Source: Betaproteobacteria bacterium (GTDB taxonomy: Bacteria; Pseudomonadota; Gammaproteobacteria; Burkholderiales; SG8-39). From it: DNA of 64,000 nt. The stretch lies in NCBI GenBank assembly GCA_009693435.1, contig SHXF01000004.1, positions 13,866 to 77,865 on the forward strand. The letters are read 5' to 3'. Under the pieces are notes generated by a model. The model worked only from the letters and a program-made list of their open reading frames with translations. It ran no database searches and had not been told where the DNA came from. Position 1 is the stretch's first letter. Each line of letters begins with the position of its first letter. Shown piece by piece: positions 25,647 to 33,886 of this stretch. Made by a program: the position numbers and the translations under genes.

Positions 25647-27824
25647 ATGCCAGCCGCAACCTATCGCATCGGCGTCGACATCGGCGGCACGTTCACCGAC
25701 ATCGTGCTGCTGTCCTCGAACGGCGCCATCCACACCCACAAGACGCTGACCACACCCGACGATTTCGGCCGCGGCATCGCCGCGGGCATCGTGCGGGTGC
25801 TGGAGACGGTGGGCGCGAAGGCTGCTGCGATCGAGCGGGTGATACACGGCACGACGGTGGCGACCAACGCCATCCTGGAGCACAAGGGCGCGCGCACCGC
25901 GCTCGTCACCACGCGCGGTTTTCGCGACGTGCTGGAGATGCGCCGCCTGCGCATCCCGGAAATGTACACGCTCAACTACGCGCCGTCGCCGCCGCTGGTG
26001 CCGCGGCGCCTGCGACTGGAGGTGACCGAGCGCATGGGCCCCGACGGCAAGGTGAGGGTCGCGCTCGACGAGGCGAGCGTGCATGCGGCGGCGGAACGGC
26101 TGGCCGCGGAAGAGGAGTCGATAGCGGCGGTGGCGATCAGCCTGCTGCATTCGTATGCGAATCCGGACCACGAGCGGCGCATTGCGGCCATCCTGGCAGA
26201 ACGCCTCGGCAAAGACGTGTTCATCTCCTGCTCGTACGACATCCTGCCTGTCATCCGCGAATACGAGCGCACCAGCACGACAGTCATCAACGCCTTTCTC
26301 GGACCGACGTTGCGCGCCTACTTCGCCTCGCTCGAGCGTCATCTGGGCGGGATAGGCGTGCAGGCGCCGATACACGTGATGAAATCCGATGGCGGCGTGA
26401 TGACCCTCGCCGCGGCGGCGTTGCGTCCGGCCTGCATCGTCGAGTCCGGCCCTGCCGCGGGCGTCATAGGCGCGGCGGCGGGCGGACTCTCGCGGGACGC
26501 AGCGGACCGCACTCCAGACAGCACCCCCGACATCATCACTTTCGACATGGGCGGCACCACGGCCAAGGTGTCGCTCGTCGAGCAGGGCAGGATCACCCAT
26601 ACCGGCGACTACGAAGTCGGCGCCGGCATCAACCTCAGCTCCAAGCTGGTGATGGGCGGCGGTTACGCGCTCAAGCTGCCGGTGATTGATATCTCCGAAG
26701 TCGGCGCCGGCGGCGGCAGCCTGGTGTCGATTGACGCGGGCAGCCTGCTGCGGGTCGGCCCGCAGAGCGCGGGCGCGATGCCCGGCCCGGTGTGCTACGA
26801 CCAGGGTGGCACCCAGGCCACGTTCACCGATGCCGCGCTGGCGCTGGGTTTCCTTAATCCCGATGCGATCGCCGGCGGCGGTCTGCGGCTGAATGCGGCG
26901 AAGGCGCTGGTCGCCATGCGCGAGCAGGTGGCGGCGCCGCTGGCGAAGGACATTGCGGAGGCGGCCTACGGCGTGCTCCAGGTCGCCTGCAGCACCATGG
27001 TGCGCGCGGTGAAGGCGGTGTCGACCTATCGCGGCCGCGACCCGCGCGACTTCACGCTGTATGCGTTCGGCGGCAACGGGCCGCTCGCCGCGGCGCAGAT
27101 CGCCGACCTGCTGGAAATGAAGCGCGTGATGGTCCCGCCCAACCCCGGTGTGTTCAGCGCCTACGGGCTGCTGTGCGCCCGCGTCGAGCACGACATCGCG
27201 CGCGCCTGGCTGACGCGGCTGGGCGACACTACGCCGCGGGCGATGGCCGGCTTGTATGCATCGCTGGAAGCGGAACTGCTCGCGCGCATGAGTGCGGAGG
27301 GCCACGCGCGCGCGCAACTGGAAGTCCTGCGCTACGCCGATCTGCGCTATGCGGGGCAGGCGCATGAAATCACGATACCGGTGGACTGCGCGGTCGTGCC
27401 GGTCGTCCCCGGCAATGCGGGCAATGCGGACAATGCGGGCAATGCGGGCGAACCCGATTTCAAGCGGCTGGCGAAGGCCTTCGGCGACGAGCACGAGCGC
27501 ACCTACGGCCATCAGGCCGAGAGCGAGCAGGTGGAGTGCGTCACCCTGAGGGTGGTGGCGAGGGTGATCCGTGACGAACCGATGCCTGCCCCCGTTGCGG
27601 CGATAAACGCCCGCGCCGGCGTGCCGGCGGGCAGCGCCCGCCTGGCGTACTTCGGCGAGCGGCACGGTCAGGTCAACACACCGGTGATAGGCCGTGCGGA
27701 CCTGGCATCCGCGCCGCGCGCCGGACCGCTCATCATCGAGGAGTACGACGCCACTTGTGTCGTGCCTCCGGACTGGTCGGCGGCGCTGGACGGCCGGGGC
27801 AACATCGTTCTTGCCAGGGAGTGA
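25647..27824 (+). CDS. Hydantoinase/oxoprolinase subunit A
   Basis: A 725-residue HyuA-type protein. 'GVDIGGTFTDIVLL' is the N-terminal ATP-binding motif of the actin-like fold. 'VIHGTTVATNAILEHKGA' and 'FDMGGTTAKVSL' are further phosphate loops. These proteins work with a B subunit in ATP-dependent opening of cyclic amides (5-oxoproline, N-methylhydantoin) or in acetophenone/acetone carboxylation. A repeat near residues 590-602 adds 'NAGNADNAGNAG'. Subunit B is on the same strand but about 2.1 kb downstream, behind accessory genes. Confidence 0.9.
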   Translation: MPAATYRIGVDIGGTFTDIVLLSSNGAIHTHKTLTTPDDFGRGIAAGIVRVLETVGAKAAAIERVIHGTTVATNAILEHKGARTALVTTRGFRDVLEMRRLRIPEMYTLNYAPSPPLVPRRLRLEVTERMGPDGKVRVALDEASVHAAAERLAAEEESIAAVAISLLHSYANPDHERRIAAILAERLGKDVFISCSYDILPVIREYERTSTTVINAFLGPTLRAYFASLERHLGGIGVQAPIHVMKSDGGVMTLAAAALRPACIVESGPAAGVIGAAAGGLSRDAADRTPDSTPDIITFDMGGTTAKVSLVEQGRITHTGDYEVGAGINLSSKLVMGGGYALKLPVIDISEVGAGGGSLVSIDAGSLLRVGPQSAGAMPGPVCYDQGGTQATFTDAALALGFLNPDAIAGGGLRLNAAKALVAMREQVAAPLAKDIAEAAYGVLQVACSTMVRAVKAVSTYRGRDPRDFTLYAFGGNGPLAAAQIADLLEMKRVMVPPNPGVFSAYGLLCARVEHDIARAWLTRLGDTTPRAMAGLYASLEAELLARMSAEGHARAQLEVLRYADLRYAGQAHEITIPVDCAVVPVVPGNAGNADNAGNAGEPDFKRLAKAFGDEHERTYGHQAESEQVECVTLRVVARVIRDEPMPAPVAAINARAGVPAGSARLAYFGERHGQVNTPVIGRADLASAPRAGPLIIEEYDATCVVPPDWSAALDGRGNIVLARE
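27415..27452 (+). repeat. In-frame 9-bp tandem repeat in hydantoinase A gene
   Basis: Four copies of GGCAATGCG (one with GAC for GGC) encode NAGNADNAGNAG in a surface-loop-like position. The unit is a multiple of three. Confidence 0.85.
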
Positions 27825-28012
27825 AAACGAAGCGATAACTTCGCCTCGCGCCCGATCACGGCAACGGGCCACAGCCCGGCGTGCGCCGGAATCATCACGT
27901 TTTCCCCGATTCTCGAGAAAGCCGCGGGAGTGAATCTGTTTGCGCGGGCCCACCGCGGCCGCGATGCGGGAGTGTGACAAACAAGCAGGTAAATCAATCC
28001 GGCGCTTGACAA

Positions 28013-28054
28013 TTGACGGTTTCCGCCAGCAACGAGATAATTACATAGTAATTA
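28013..28054 (+). promoter_or_regulatory. Promoter and likely autoregulatory operator of the MazEF pair
   Basis: TTGACG (28013-28018), a 17-nt spacer and GATAAT (28036-28041) form a good sigma-70 promoter. A perfect inverted repeat TAATTAC-ATA-GTAATTA (28038-28054) overlaps the -10 and the start region. AbrB-fold antitoxins bind such palindromes with their toxin to repress the pair, so this is a plausible operator (inference). Confidence 0.6.
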
Positions 28055-28068
28055 CTTTTGGAGCGTAC

Positions 28069-28314
28069 ATGGATGCGAAAATAATTGCGATCGGCAACTC
28101 GAAAGGCTTGCGCATTCCCAAAGACGTGCTCACGAGGTGCAATCTTGCCGAGGGCCAGGAAGTCTCGATCGGCGTACAAGGCACCGATATCCTGATTCGC
28201 GCGAAGTCCCTGCCTCGCGACGGATGGAATGCCGCATTTGAGAAAGCCGGCGCCCGCAAGGTTCGCGAAAACCTATGGGGTGACCTGCCGGCGGACGAAA
28301 ATTGGGACCGTTGA
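28069..28314 (+). CDS. MazE-like (AbrB/SpoVT fold) antitoxin
   Basis: An 81-residue protein. 'IIAIGNSKGLRIPKDVL' is the swapped-hairpin AbrB DNA-binding motif, and the acidic C-terminus ('WGDLPADENWDR') would wrap around the toxin. TTTGGAGCG serves as ribosome site. The stop overlaps the toxin start (TGATG). The palindrome over its promoter supports autorepression. Confidence 0.9.
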   Translation: MDAKIIAIGNSKGLRIPKDVLTRCNLAEGQEVSIGVQGTDILIRAKSLPRDGWNAAFEKAGARKVRENLWGDLPADENWDR

Positions 28315-28628
28315 TGGCGTATCCCCATCAGGGTGAGGTTTTCTGGGCGAACCTCGACCCGACTATCGGGCGGGAGATACGCAAGCGCCGGCCGGTACTG
28401 GTGCTGTCACCGGACGAGATGAATCAAAATCTTGGGACTGTGATCGCGGCGCCGCTCACTTCCACTCATCGCCCCTGGCCGACTCGCTGCCGCATATCCT
28501 ACCGGGGCCGGCCGAGTTCGGTTGCGCTCGATCAGATCCGTTGCCTGGACGTCGCACGATTGGGCAAGAGACTTGCCGTGGTCGACGCGGAGTCCGCGCT
28601 GCACATCCTGCGGACGATGTTCGCCTGA
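28314..28628 (+). CDS. MazF/PemK-like endoribonuclease toxin
   Basis: A 104-residue protein. 'GEVFWANLDPTIGREIRKRRP' and 'VIAAPLTSTHRPWPTRCRI' are the MazF/PemK core, with the catalytic Arg in the conserved 'KRRPVLVLSP' loop and Thr in 'APLTST'. 'ALDQIRCLDVARL' is also typical. It looks full length and intact. Cuts mRNA at short sequence motifs in characterised relatives. Directly coupled to its antitoxin. Confidence 0.9.
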   Translation: MAYPHQGEVFWANLDPTIGREIRKRRPVLVLSPDEMNQNLGTVIAAPLTSTHRPWPTRCRISYRGRPSSVALDQIRCLDVARLGKRLAVVDAESALHILRTMFA

Positions 28629-28772
28629 AAAAGGACAGGAGTTTTGTTTTCGTGCCCTTTATTATGGCCGTGGCCATGGTGTTCACGGGCGAGTGGGGCC
28701 CAACCCGGCTTTCAGCGCTCGATTCTTGACCATCATCCTGCGACTGAAGCGTTCTTTCAAGGGACCAGCGAC

Positions 28773-28967
28773 ATGACCGATTCGAGTAGTTCATGCGCCG
28801 GAACGGTGGAGGAAGGAAAGAATGCCGACCTGGTGCTGCTCGATGCGAATCCGGTCGCGAGGGCCGCCAACCTGCACGGGATCTGGGGCGTCGTACTCAG
28901 AGGGCGTTACTTGTCCCGGGATGCACTGGAAAAAATGAAAGAGGACGTCGCGGCGGCTTACCAATGA
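28773..28967 (+). pseudogene. C-terminal fragment of an amidohydrolase
   Basis: The 64 codons from ATG 28773 contain 'GTVEEGKNADLVLLDANPV' and 'VVLRGRYLSRDALEKM'. This is the signature end of imidazolonepropionase/prolidase-type amidohydrolases, normally about 400 residues. The metal-binding (beta/alpha)8 barrel is missing, so this is a remnant. The preceding 145 bases after MazF, and the stretch from 28968 to 29148, hold nothing recognisable. Confidence 0.75.
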
Positions 28968-29148
28968 GAAGGTTTATTCAGTAGTTTCTATTGCCAGAAA
29001 TAATAACTCTATTTCTCGGCCAGCCCGGCGGCATAGGCATCTAGCTAATGTAGATTTCCTGAATCAGCATGCTCACAGCGGCGTGACTGTGACCCGCGCC
29101 TCAGGGCATTCGGCGGCATGAGACACGATTCCAGATCCGGAAGGGTGC

Positions 29149-29338
29149 GATTCAAACTGATGTGCCGTTAGCTACCGTATTGAACCAACACGAGAGGGTA
29201 GCCGCCGGGCGGTGGCACTATCACTACCGCACAGCGCAGCCGTACGGTGCAGCCGTAGGGCGCAGCTTCAGCGCGCCGAATACCGATTGTTTTCCCGCGA
29301 CCATGGCGCGATGAATCCGCGCCCTACGATGTTGGTGC
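29149..29338 (+). repeat. Dispersed repeat element, long form, copy B
   Basis: Starts with GATTCAAACTGATGTG and continues TTAGCTACCGTATTGAACCA, GAGAGGGTAG and CCGCCGGGCGGTGGCACTAT. A GCGCAGCCGTA-rich middle follows, then TTTTCCCGCGACCATGG and the GCGCGATGAATCCGCG block. It is followed after 21 nt by the 93-bp short module, the same order as at 59823-60119. Confidence 0.88.
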
Positions 29339-29359
29339 TGCATTGAGCCTGAAGGCTGC

Positions 29360-29452
29360 GATTCAAACTGATGTGCCGTTAGCTACCGTATTGAACCAAG
29401 ATGAGAGGGTAGTCATGACGGAATCAATGAACTTTCCACATCGGTTTGAATC
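29360..29452 (+). repeat. 93-bp module with 16-bp terminal inverted repeats (copy 1)
   Basis: Left end GATTCAAACTGATGTG (29360-29375) and right end CACATCGGTTTGAATC (29437-29452) pair with one mismatch. Further inside, CCGT/ACGG and CTACC/GGTAG also pair, so the whole element could fold back. The first 53 bp match the start of the long form. It holds an ATG followed by ACGGAATCAATGAACTTTCC. MITE-like in structure; no transposase and no clear target duplication are visible. Confidence 0.82.
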
Positions 29453-29520
29453 GGACCCGATCCGGAATCCATTGCTCTTCCCGCGCGCGTGCCATGCTAA
29501 AGTGAACCAGAAGGTGTCCC

Positions 29521-29868
29521 ATGCCGATCACCACAACCATCGACCCCGATACCGAGCGCGCCGCCCGCGCCTTCCTTGGAAAGCTGTCCGCGCAGTACGA
29601 CTTGGCGGGTGCGGTGCTGTTCGGCAGTCGCGCCAGAGGCAGCTTTCGCTCGGACAGCGATGCCGACATCGCCGTGCTGCTGCGCGGGGTCCCGGGTCAG
29701 CGCGTGGATGAAGCCCTCAAGATGGCTGACATCGCCTTCGATGTGATGCTTGACACTGGAATACTCATTCAAGCGATCCCTGTCTGGGAACAGGAATGGG
29801 AGCATCCGGAACAATTCAGCAACCCCGCATTGATCGAGAATATTCGACGGCATGGGCTTCGGTTATGA
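29521..29868 (+). CDS. MNT-type nucleotidyltransferase (HEPN/MNT antitoxin)
   Basis: A 115-residue minimal nucleotidyltransferase. 'VLFGSRARGSFRSDSDADIAVLL' is the GSx10DxD motif that binds metal and NTP. In HEPN/MNT modules this protein AMPylates or otherwise neutralises a HEPN ribonuclease. The stop overlaps an ATG (ATGA) that opens a HEPN-like frame, but that frame ends after 20 codons, leaving the antitoxin alone. It begins 68 nt after the 93-bp repeat module. Confidence 0.87.
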   Translation: MPITTTIDPDTERAARAFLGKLSAQYDLAGAVLFGSRARGSFRSDSDADIAVLLRGVPGQRVDEALKMADIAFDVMLDTGILIQAIPVWEQEWEHPEQFSNPALIENIRRHGLRL

Positions 29869-29927
29869 GCCCGGACGATCACATGACAAAGGCGGCGCGG
29901 TGCTTCGAAGCACAGTCTGAGTGCTGA
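29865..29927 (+). pseudogene. HEPN toxin stub
   Basis: Twenty codons, 'MSPDDHMTKAARCFEAQSEC', overlap the MNT stop by ATGA. The opening resembles the N-terminus of HEPN proteins (M-S-P-x-D-x-x-x-K-A), normally about 130 residues with a C-terminal Rx4-6H motif. The rest is absent before the hydantoinase B gene begins, so the toxin gene appears deleted. The assignment rests on position and a short match. Confidence 0.55.
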
Positions 29928-29997
29928 TCCATTCGCCAATTTGAGCAAGCGAGACAATTGTTTCGAAATCGCTCCCTTACCCGTGAGTGAACATTAC

Positions 29998-31878
29998 GTG
30001 ACCAACCAAGTCAGCCATCAGGTGAACCGCGGACCCCGCGCGAGCGACCCCATCACCCTCGAAGTGGTGAAGAACGCGCTCTCGTCGATCGCCGATGAAA
30101 TGGCGCTGGTGATCCTGCGCACCGCCTACAGTTCCATCGTGCGCGATTCGATGGACTATTCGACCGGACTGTGCGACCGCAGCGGGCGGGTCATCGCCCA
30201 CGGGCTGACGATGGCGCTGCACCTGGGTGCGTTTCCCGACGCGATGCGCTCGCTGCTGCGCGACTACGGCGAGGACATCCACGAGGGCGACGTGTTCGTT
30301 TTCAACGATCCTTACGTTGCGGGCGGCATGCACCTGCCTGATGTGTACGTGGTGAAGCCGGTGGTGGTGGCGGGCGCGCTCGAGGGATTCTGCTGCACCC
30401 TGGTTCACCAGATCGACGTCGGCGGCATCGCGCCCGGCTCGACCGCCGTCTATGCCACCGAGATCTACCAGGAGGGGCTGCGCATCCCGGTGCTGAAGAT
30501 GTACGAGGCGGGGCGGCCGAACGAGACGTTCTTCAAGATCATGAAACTCAACACGCGCATTCCCGACAAACAGGCGGGCGACATGCGCGCGCAGATCGCC
30601 GCCTGCAACAGCGCGGAGCGCGGCTTTCGCGCGCTGGTCGAGCGCCACGGCAGCGCGGCGTTCCGCGCAATGATAGAGGATCTGCACGACTACGCCGAGA
30701 AACTGACCCGCGCAGAGATCGCGGCGCTGCCCGACGGCACCTGGAGTTTCACCGATTACATCGACGGCCTGGGCGAGAACCCGCAGCCGCTCGCGCTGAA
30801 GGCGACCGTCACTATCCAGGGAGATGCGCTTACGGTCGACTGGACCGGCTCCGCGCCGCAGGTGCAGGGCGCGATCAACTGTCCCTCGCCGTTCGTCAAG
30901 TCCGCGGTGCACCTGATGGTGAAATGCATCGCCACGCAGGAGATCCCGAATTTCGAAGGCTACCTGAGGCCGCTCACCATCGTGCTGCCCGAGGGGACGA
31001 TCGTGAATCCCCTGCCGCCGGCAGCGTGCGCCTCGCGCGCCATCATCGGCTGGCGCGCGATCGACACCTTGATGGGTGTGTTCGCGCAGATCGTGCCCGA
31101 TCGCGTTGGCGCAGCGGGCGAAGGCGGCGTGACGTTTCCCGCCTTCAGCGGCTGGCATCACGGGCGGCGTTTCGTCATCTCGGAAACGCTTGCCGGCAGT
31201 TGGGGGGCGACGCGCGACAGCGACGGCATGTTCGGCATCCCCAATCCCGGCGGCAATCTGACCAACCAGCCGGTCGAAATGATAGAGGCGCTGTACCCGA
31301 TGGAGATCGAGGCTTACGGCATGGTGGAAAATTCGGGCGGCCCGGGAAAATTCCGCGGCGCGCCCGGCATTGTGCGCCGCTATCGCATGCTGGGCGAGGA
31401 GACGCTGGTGGTGATGCGCGGCGACCGGCAGCGCCACCTGCCCTGGGCGCTGGACGGCGGCTCGCCCGGCACGCCGTCCTATCACATCGTCAATCCGGGA
31501 TCATCGAACCCCGACAGGCCGCAGCGCGTGCTGGCGCAGAACCCGATGTATCCGGTCAGGCTCGTGCGCGATGATGTGTTTCTCCACATCGGCGCGGGCG
31601 GCGCCGGTGTCGGCGATCCGCTGGCGCGCGACCCGGCCATGGTGCAGGAGGACGTGCGCGAGGAACGGCTGTCGGAGTCCTATGCGCGCGAGGTATACGG
31701 CGTGGTGATCGCGGGCGGCAAGGTGGATGCCGGGGCGAGCAGAGCGCTGCGCGAGCGGCTGCGTTCCCAGTGCGATCCGCGCAAGCCCGCGTATCTGCGC
31801 TACTTCCTCGAGCCGCTCGGCTTCGGCGAGTACGCGATCGAGGGGGAGCGTCTCCTGAGCTTTCACAGCGCGCGCTGA
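29998..31878 (+). CDS. Hydantoinase/oxoprolinase subunit B
   Basis: A protein of about 626 residues of the HyuB family. 'DPITLEVVKNALSSIADEMAL' at the N-terminus, 'FNDPYVAGGMHLPDVYVVKPV' (around 100) and 'PGKFRGAPGIVRRYRM' near 460 are diagnostic. It would pair with the HyuA product encoded at 25647-27824. Start uncertain: GTG 29998 fits the family, while GTG 29983 and TTG 29941 are in frame upstream. It lies directly behind the HEPN stub with no obvious promoter, so its expression may have been separated from hyuA by the insertion. Confidence 0.88.
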   Translation: MTNQVSHQVNRGPRASDPITLEVVKNALSSIADEMALVILRTAYSSIVRDSMDYSTGLCDRSGRVIAHGLTMALHLGAFPDAMRSLLRDYGEDIHEGDVFVFNDPYVAGGMHLPDVYVVKPVVVAGALEGFCCTLVHQIDVGGIAPGSTAVYATEIYQEGLRIPVLKMYEAGRPNETFFKIMKLNTRIPDKQAGDMRAQIAACNSAERGFRALVERHGSAAFRAMIEDLHDYAEKLTRAEIAALPDGTWSFTDYIDGLGENPQPLALKATVTIQGDALTVDWTGSAPQVQGAINCPSPFVKSAVHLMVKCIATQEIPNFEGYLRPLTIVLPEGTIVNPLPPAACASRAIIGWRAIDTLMGVFAQIVPDRVGAAGEGGVTFPAFSGWHHGRRFVISETLAGSWGATRDSDGMFGIPNPGGNLTNQPVEMIEALYPMEIEAYGMVENSGGPGKFRGAPGIVRRYRMLGEETLVVMRGDRQRHLPWALDGGSPGTPSYHIVNPGSSNPDRPQRVLAQNPMYPVRLVRDDVFLHIGAGGAGVGDPLARDPAMVQEDVREERLSESYAREVYGVVIAGGKVDAGASRALRERLRSQCDPRKPAYLRYFLEPLGFGEYAIEGERLLSFHSAR

Positions 31879-32084
31879 GCGGCAGGGAGAGTGACCTGCG
31901 CGTGATGGCATTTACCCCGTTTCGCCGATAGCTATTTCATGTTTGATAAGTGAATTGCCGTTACAAGCACGCGCAATGGCGATGTCTCCGCACTAAAGTC
32001 GTAAAATAATGCCCGTGAGGTAGTGCCTTCCGCATGCTGCTGCAGGGGAGGCAAAGCCGCTTCCGCGAGACGCGATAATTCAGC

Positions 32085-32558
32085 ATGGAGTTGTTCAAAC
32101 GATCGAGCGGCGCCGACCTGCTGCACATCCCCTACAAAGGTGCTTCGCTGGCGATCACCGACCTGCTGGCCGACCGCGTGCACGTATTTGTGGGAGCGAC
32201 GGGCACGCTGCTGCCGCACATCAAGGACGGCAGGCTGAGATTGATTGCGACCGCGGGCGACAAGCGCCTCGATACGCTTCCCGACGTGCCGACCATCGCG
32301 GAGACGTTGCCGAGTTTCGGCAAACTCGGCGAACCCTGGTTCGCGATATTCATGCCGGCCAACGTACCCAGGGATATCGTCGCGAAAGTCAGTTCGGAAA
32401 TCGGGCGCGTGTTGAACGCGCCCGAAATACGAGCCAGTCTCGCGGCGCGGAACGTCGAGGTCGCCACCGGTTCGCCGGAGGCGCTGGCGACAACCCTGAA
32501 AGAGGATTACGCCATCTAGGGGCAGGTGATACGCGAGGCCAGGATAAAATCCGATTGA
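32085..32558 (+). pseudogene. Bug/TctC binding-protein gene, 5'-truncated and with an amber codon
   Basis: The frame contains 'MELFKRSSGADLLHIPYKGA', 'HIKDGRLRLIATAGDKRL' and 'LPDVPTIAETLPSFGK', the second half of a Bug protein. The signal peptide and N-lobe (about 170 residues) are missing; an in-frame TAA lies just upstream. TAG at 32517-32519 stands where relatives usually have Trp ('...DYAI*GQVIREARIKSD'), and the frame runs on to the natural stop at 32556. So the gene is dead twice over. The 206 bp before it hold nothing else. Confidence 0.85.
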
Positions 32559-32791
32559 CGTTCGCGTTGGGTCCGGACTGGCGCACCAGCCACCGTCGGT
32601 GAAAGCGTTCCGCCCGGCGCCGCTTGCTGTCGATGTCCCGTTGCGATCTCGATCAACAGATCGCGGCGATTTTGATCGGACATACCACGCGCCAAGATGT
32701 CGGGAGTATTATTCAGCGGCATCGTGCCGATCTCGTTGATGAGATCTCGTTGTGTATAGGGTGCATACATCTTTTTGTGCAGGAGTCTGAA

Positions 32792-33787
32792 ATGCGTCCA
32801 TGCATCGTCGCGGCCGTTTGCCTGCGTCACGTCCTTCCCCGGTCTCTCCTGATCGTGTTTCTTCTGCTTTCTGCCGCGGCGCAGGCGCAGCAGTACCCCA
32901 GCCGCGCGATCAGGATGATCTGCCCCTGCGGACCGGGCACGCTCGACATCCTGACGCGCACGGTGTCGCAGAAGCTGGCCGAGCAGTTCCGCCAGCCTGT
33001 CATCGTCGAAAGCCGCCCCGGCGCGGGCACTTCGATCGGGGAGGAGGCAACTGCGAAAGCGGCGCCTGACGGCTACACGCTGGTCATGACCGGCCTGCCC
33101 CTGGTGACGGCGCAGTTCCTGCGAACGAACCTGCCCTACGATCCCCTGAAGGATCTCGATCCGGTCTCGCTGGTCGCGACGGCCGGCAACGTTCTGGTGG
33201 TCAATTCGTCGCTCCCGGTGAAATCCGTGGGCGAGTTGATCGAACTGTCGAAGTCACGTTCCAAGCCTATGTTCTACGGCGTCCCCGTGTACGGCGCTTC
33301 AGGACACATCGCCGCGGAGCTGTTCCAGCAGATGACCGGCGTGAAATTCTCGCCGGTCCCCTATAAAGGGGGATCCGGGCTGACGCTGCAGGCGTTGCTG
33401 ACCGCCGAGATAGACATGACCTTCGACAATATTCCGCCCGCCATGGGCCACATCCGCTCCGGTCGCCTGCGCGCGATTGCCGTGACCTCGCCGAAACGCT
33501 CGCCGCAACTGCCGGAGGTGCCGACGATGGCCGAGGCGGGCTTGCCGGGGTATGCCATCAGCGCCTGGTTCGGCATGCTCGCGCCAGCCGGAACCCCGCT
33601 GGAGATTCTCAAGACCTTGCATGCGGAGACGGTCAAGGCGCTGGCCTCCGCCGATACGACCGAGCGTTTTGCCAAGCTGGGCTTTGAACCGGTCGGAAGC
33701 TCGCCCGATGAATTCAGGCAATTCATTGCCGCTGAATCCGTCAAGATGGGCCAGGTAATACGCTCGGCCGGCATGAAGCCGCAGTGA
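32792..33787 (+). CDS. Bug/TctC family periplasmic binding protein
   Basis: A 331-residue extracytoplasmic receptor. Its Sec signal is at about 1-32 ('LLIVFLLLSAAAQAQQ'), then 'YPSRAIRMICPCGPGTLDIL', 'RPGAGTSIGEEATAKAAPDG' and 'GLPGYAISAWFGMLAPAGTP', the Bug signature blocks. These receptors bind carboxylates, amides or aromatic acids. No TctAB membrane genes are nearby. Start at ATG with GCAGGAGT just upstream. It lies in front of a ring-oxygenase pair on the same strand and could supply substrate to it (inference). Confidence 0.9.
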   Translation: MRPCIVAAVCLRHVLPRSLLIVFLLLSAAAQAQQYPSRAIRMICPCGPGTLDILTRTVSQKLAEQFRQPVIVESRPGAGTSIGEEATAKAAPDGYTLVMTGLPLVTAQFLRTNLPYDPLKDLDPVSLVATAGNVLVVNSSLPVKSVGELIELSKSRSKPMFYGVPVYGASGHIAAELFQQMTGVKFSPVPYKGGSGLTLQALLTAEIDMTFDNIPPAMGHIRSGRLRAIAVTSPKRSPQLPEVPTMAEAGLPGYAISAWFGMLAPAGTPLEILKTLHAETVKALASADTTERFAKLGFEPVGSSPDEFRQFIAAESVKMGQVIRSAGMKPQ

Positions 33788-33886
33788 GAGCTGATCGCGC
33801 AGTGAATATTGCTCATGCAGGGCGCGCCGGGAATTCAGTCGGCCACCTGTGAAGCAACAGCCGAAACCTACAGGGAGTTTCCGCCT

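Noticed and set aside
25614..27980. Very long open frame (788 codons) on the minus strand across hydantoinase A
   Set aside because: It is a high-GC shadow of the real gene; its product is Arg/His/Ala-rich and without family motifs, while the + strand carries clear HyuA motifs.
28629..28772. Possible 5' part of the amidohydrolase upstream of the recognisable tail
   Set aside because: No frame there resembles the amidohydrolase barrel, so only the C-terminal 64 codons are annotated.
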